A stretch of 11,494 bases of DNA from Auxenochlorella pyrenoidosa (lineage: Eukaryota; Chlorophyta; Trebouxiophyceae; Chlorellales; Chlorellaceae). The position numbers and the translations under genes were made by a program. This document shows positions 8,440 through 11,494 of this stretch, piece after piece. Position 1 is the stretch's first letter. Each line of letters opens with the position of its first letter. A model generated the notes under the pieces. The model did not search any database and had not been told where the DNA came from. It worked only from the letters and a program-made list of their open reading frames with translations. Location of the stretch: NCBI GenBank assembly GCA_001430745.1, contig KQ482001.1, positions 32,330 through 43,823 on the forward strand, given 5' to 3'.

Positions 8440-10567
8440 ATGGAGGAGAACGCCTACCAGCTGCTGGGGCTGGAGCAAGGCCCCGCTGCCACGGAAGCAG
8501 AGATCAAGAAGGTAGAGCGACATCTAGCACACCGCGGCGCCGCCACTGGACACCCCCGTCTGGCGCCGCCACTGCCGCCGCTGTAGCCTGCTTACCTACT
8601 CGCCCGCTTGCCCGCCCCTTCTTGCCCCAGGCCTACCGCAAGCTGGCGCTTGTGAAGCATCCAGATAAGAACCCCGACAACCCCAAGGCCGCCGACGAGT
8701 TCCAGCAGCTGCAGCGCGCCTATGACCTGCTCTGCGACAAGGAGGCGCGGGCGGCGCTCGACCAGCTGCTCAAGTGAGCGGCGTCCTCCGCAGCTGCCTG
8801 CTTGCTGTGGCAACGGTTCATGTCGCGGCGTGCTCGTCGCGACACTACCGTCCTCACCTGTCTTCTCATGACGAAGTATCTTGCTGCTGCCTGGTCCTGG
8901 TGGCACAGCGGTCCAGCCGCCGTCGCTGGCATGTTGCGTCGCTGAAACCCGTGTCTGGGATGCTGCTGCCTCGCGGTCAGCTGTCTGCCGAGCCCTTGCC
9001 CTGTGTCTCTTGCCCCTTACACCAGGGCCAAGGCGGCGCGCCAGGAGCGGCAGGCAGGCCACGATGAGAAGCGTCGCAAGATGATGGCCGACCTCGAGCG
9101 CAAGGAGAAGGGCTGGGAGGCGGCGCGCACCCAGGTGGGGGGCAACCGCTGGGTGTGGCCGCAGGGCAGCGTGCTCTGCCTCTCGCAACCGGAAAGCTCA
9201 GTGCAGACCAAAGGCCGCGGCGTGCACCTGTGCGGAAGGTGCACAGAGGGAGCAGCTGGCAGCTGCCAGTGCGAGCTCAGCCCGCGCCACCCAGCAGCTC
9301 TGCAATACGCTGCCTTGTGTGCGCTGCTCCTCGCCGCAGGAGGAGACAGCGAGGGCCAAGCTGCAGGCTGAGATGGAGCGTCTGCGCCGCACCGCGGCGG
9401 AACGGGCAGCCAAGCGGGCTGCCGAGCAGCGCGCCGCGGCGCAGGCCGCAGCGCAGCAGCAGCAGCAGCAGCAGGCGGCAGCCGGGCCTGGCGGTGGGCC
9501 CGCAGCTGCGGGGGCAGCGGCCCAGGCGACGGCGCCTGGGGAGCTCAGCGACGAGATGAGGGAACGGCTTGGGCGCACCCTCAAGGTGTCCTGGTCTCGC
9601 AAGGTGAGCACGGGCAGGGCTTGCAGGCTGCAGGTGTGCAGCGGAGCAGCTGGCGGCGTCCGTTCGCGTCTCTGTATTCGCCGCCGCCGTGCGTGGCGGG
9701 CTGCCGCCCAGCGCTCCCAACTTTCCCGGCCTTGAGCCTCAGAGTCTCCCTTCTCCCCTGCCCTCCCCCTCCCTCTCCTGACCCCCGGGGCAGGACGGCG
9801 AGTACAGCGCGGTGCAGCTGCGGCAGATCTTCGCTGCCCACGGCCCGGTGGAGGATGTGGTGCTGCGGGAGGGCAAGAAGCGAAAGGGGTCGGCGCTGGT
9901 GGTGATGCGGGACGCGGCGGGCGCGGCGCGCGCGGCAGACGCCGCCAATGGCACCTTGGCCAACCCGCTGCTGGTGGTGCCCTTCAACAAGGCGGCGGGG
10001 GCGGCCACGCTAGATGGCGCTGAGGACGAGGGACCGCCAGCGGCCGCGGCAGCGGCCGCGGCGCCAGCCCCTGCGAATGGACGCAGCGGCAGCGGTGCGG
10101 CAGGAGCGGCGCCATCCCCCGCGGCGCCAGCGTTTGCAGCAGGGGCGCCAGGGAGCAGCGGCGTGAACTCCCGTCCGGCAGTGCCGCTGTTCGCAGCAGG
10201 AGCGCGGCCTGCCGGCACGGGCAGCCTGTTCCCTGGAGCCGGCAGCAGTAGCGATTTGGCCGGGGGCGCACCACCCCCTGGCAAGCCGCTGTTTGCTGCG
10301 GGTGCGGCGTTTGCGGCCGGCGCCCCCGCCAATGGCGGGGCCGCCCAGCCGCCGGCAGCAGGACAGCAGCTGCCGGGCGCAGGCGCAGCAGGCTTTGCCT
10401 CCTTCTCCTCCTTTCAGGGGGCACCCCCCGGCAGCACTGCGGCGGGCGTGTCGGCTCTGGGCGCTGGCGGGCTGGAGGACGCCACCCTGGCGCGCATGCG
10501 GCAAGCAGCAGAGCGGCGGCGGCTGGTGGAGGAGATGGAGCGAGCCGAGGCAGGGGCGGGGGGGTGA
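8440..10567 (+). CDS. DNAJC17: DNAJC17/Cwf23-like J-domain and RRM protein
   Basis: Exons: 8440-8511, 8631-8773, 9026-9134, 9340-9603 and 9794-10567 (TGA), about 453 residues. All introns are GT-AG and in phase. Residues 5-70 form a J domain (YQLLGLE, AYRKLALVKHPDKNPDNP) with the HPD triad at 34-36. Residues 72-155 are a charged helix (AKAARQERQAGHDEKRRKMM) ending in seven Gln. An RRM spans about 187-262 (LKVSW, LRQIFAAHGPVEDVVL, GSALVVM, NPLLVVPF). This J-helix-RRM order is that of human DNAJC17 and yeast Cwf23/Cwc23, nuclear co-chaperones linked to the spliceosome. The HPD suggests it can still stimulate Hsp70. Unlike the shorter animal protein, residues 263-415 are a low-complexity Ala/Gly/Pro linker with four FAAGA motifs (F310, F329, F363, F369). 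It ends in a charged helix, EDATLARMRQAAERRRLVEE, resembling the C-terminal helix of plant homologues. Assignment is confident. Confidence 0.92.
9222..9244. repeat. Short perfect inverted repeat in an intron
   Basis: GTGCACCT (9222-9229) and AGGTGCAC (9237-9244) form an 8-bp stem with a 7-nt loop inside intron 9135-9339 of the DNAJC17-like gene. It is reported as structure only; no function is evident. Confidence 0.65.
9454..9474 (+). repeat. (CAG)7 microsatellite coding for polyglutamine
   Basis: Seven uninterrupted CAG codons encode Gln 147-153 at the end of the helical region of the DNAJC17-like protein, flanked by Ala/Gln-rich and Ala/Gly/Pro-rich sequence. The pure repeat is likely length-polymorphic between strains. 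Confidence 0.9.
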
Positions 10568-10775
10568 TATACAGTCGCGTCCACCAGCCTGCCGCCCCCC
10601 GCCCAGTGTGGACACTGCTTCCCTTGGCTGTGCCTTCCACCTACATGTCAGCATGCACACGCAGCAGCCATGCAATCTTTCGGCCTGCCCATGCTGGCTC
10701 AAGGCTCGACTCAAGTTGGCTGCACTCACAGCATGCATGGCAGTGCCAGCGGGGGACATTGGGCCGCCGCCTGTT

Positions 10776-10780
10776 TGTAA
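10776..10780 (+). terminator. TGTAA polyadenylation signal
   Basis: TGTAA, the usual green-algal poly(A) element, lies 208 nt after the DNAJC17-like stop codon. In green algae cleavage usually follows 10-20 nt downstream, so the mRNA would end near 10795. A five-base match alone is weak; position and strand support it. Confidence 0.5.
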
Positions 10781-11309
10781 CCTGCGACTCGGCATAGGGT
10801 CTTCCAGGCAGTGGACATGGCCGGGGGCACTACATAGCAAGGGCATTCCAAGGGCAAAAGCAGGCAGGCTGGGGCAGTAAGTTGGTGCCCAGGCAGCTGG
10901 CATGGGGCCCCCGTAAGGTTGAGGTGGTGCACCCTTTATCCTCCTTATTTTTTCCTTCATCGAGCGGCTTGTGCCTTTTCGCAGAATGCTCCGCACGTGA
11001 AGGGTTGTCCTGAGGGTGGCCTGGCGCGAACTGCGTTTTCCCGACAGCATGGGCGCCGGCTGGCTCAGGCCAGGCCAGGGCATAGCCGCTGACTGGAGGG
11101 GAAGGTTACCGTGGTACAGAGACGACTGGAGTCTCCGCAGCGGCAAGCTAAGGTAGCCGCAGCCGCTGCCCGCCTGCCGCCACCGCCTCCGCTGCCACAA
11201 GCAGCTGCCCATGCTCTCACGTCACGCTCACACATCCTCGCGTAGCACACTGCCTATGCGCTTGTGATTCTGCAGCTGTGGTGTGTGCATGCTTTCAATG
11301 ATTGTGTGC

Positions 11310-11361
11310 ACCCCCACCCCCACCCCACGTGTAGTGGCGCAACCTGTGTAACCCCCCCCCC
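11310..11361. repeat. C-rich tract with G-quadruplex potential on the minus strand
   Basis: Three C runs separated by single A bases (CCCCCACCCCCACCCC) are followed, about 27 nt later, by a run of roughly nine C (11352 onward). On the minus strand this gives four G tracts, so a quadruplex is possible but one loop would be long. It is simple-sequence intergenic DNA. Confidence 0.5.
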
Positions 11362-11494
11362 AAGCAAACCATGCGCTTGTGTCACTGGACTCCTTGCTCC
11401 CCTACCTTCCAGCCCCCTCTTCACCAACACAGCACTAGCCCCAACTCATCACTCTCTCGCGTGCAGAATCCTGGCAGCTTCCACGTACATTTTC

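Larger units (their letters stand above)
10568..11494. other. 3' UTR of the DNAJC17-like gene and intergenic DNA
   Basis: About 930 nt with no exon I can support. The first 200 nt or so are the probable 3' UTR, up to a TGTAA. Beyond it the sequence is mixed, with an AT-rich patch near 10936-10960, a C-rich stretch at 11310-11361 and a second TGTAA at 11347. The long minus-strand frame across part of it shows no family motif. Confidence 0.5.

Noticed and set aside
8592..9188. 198-codon minus-strand frame opposite the J-domain exons
   Set aside because: Covers both exons and introns of the DNAJC17-like gene with no motif; antisense shadow.
10010..11212. 400-codon minus-strand open frame at the 3' end of the window
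   Set aside because: Half of it is antisense to the J/RRM protein exon and the rest shows no recognisable domain or splice-consistent model.
1..11494. tRNA, rRNA, snoRNA, CRISPR array or transposase
   Set aside because: A visual scan found no convincing tRNA B-box/acceptor pairing, C/D-box pair, spaced direct repeats or transposase motif; absence cannot be proved without a covariance-model search.

Overview
The window looks like nuclear DNA of a green alga, most likely a GC-rich chlorophyte (Chlorophyceae or Trebouxiophyceae). The genes are GC-rich and split by many short GT-AG introns of about 100-310 nt. Proteins carry Ala/Gly/Gln-rich inserts, and a TGTAA element, the usual green-algal poly(A) signal, lies downstream of one gene. 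No prokaryotic operon structure, tRNA, rRNA, CRISPR array or complete transposon was seen. The genus cannot be read from the sequence.

Layout: (1) <184-2916, + strand: the 3' part of a GH85 endo-beta-N-acetylglucosaminidase gene (cytosolic ENGase type). Its 5' end, including the catalytic Asn-x-Glu motif, lies outside the window. One intron holds a 28-bp perfect foldback. (2) 3276-5830, + strand: a ten-exon gene for a SHIPPO / sperm-tail PG-rich repeat protein of about 351 residues, a family of microtubule- and cilium-associated proteins. It contains an unusually regular 100-102 residue super-repeat. (3) 6372-7733, - strand: a four-exon gene for an unrecognised coiled-coil protein of about 285 residues. 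It is convergent with gene 2 and divergent from gene 4. (4) 8440-10567, + strand: a five-exon DNAJC17/Cwf23-type J-domain plus RRM protein of about 453 residues, of the spliceosome-associated class. (5) 10568-11494: its 3' UTR and intergenic DNA, with no further gene recognised.

The exon models were built by hand from reading frame, splice-site consensus and family motifs. Every junction is phase-consistent and all three complete models end at an in-frame stop. The four genes have no evident common pathway (free N-glycan processing, axoneme/microtubule, unknown coiled coil, splicing), so the region reads as ordinary eukaryotic gene order rather than a functional cluster. Nothing here amounts to a new multi-gene system. 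The most distinctive signals are the SHIPPO super-repeat, the intronic foldback, a perfect inverted repeat covering the start codon of gene 3, and a same-strand TTGAC cluster between the convergent genes.
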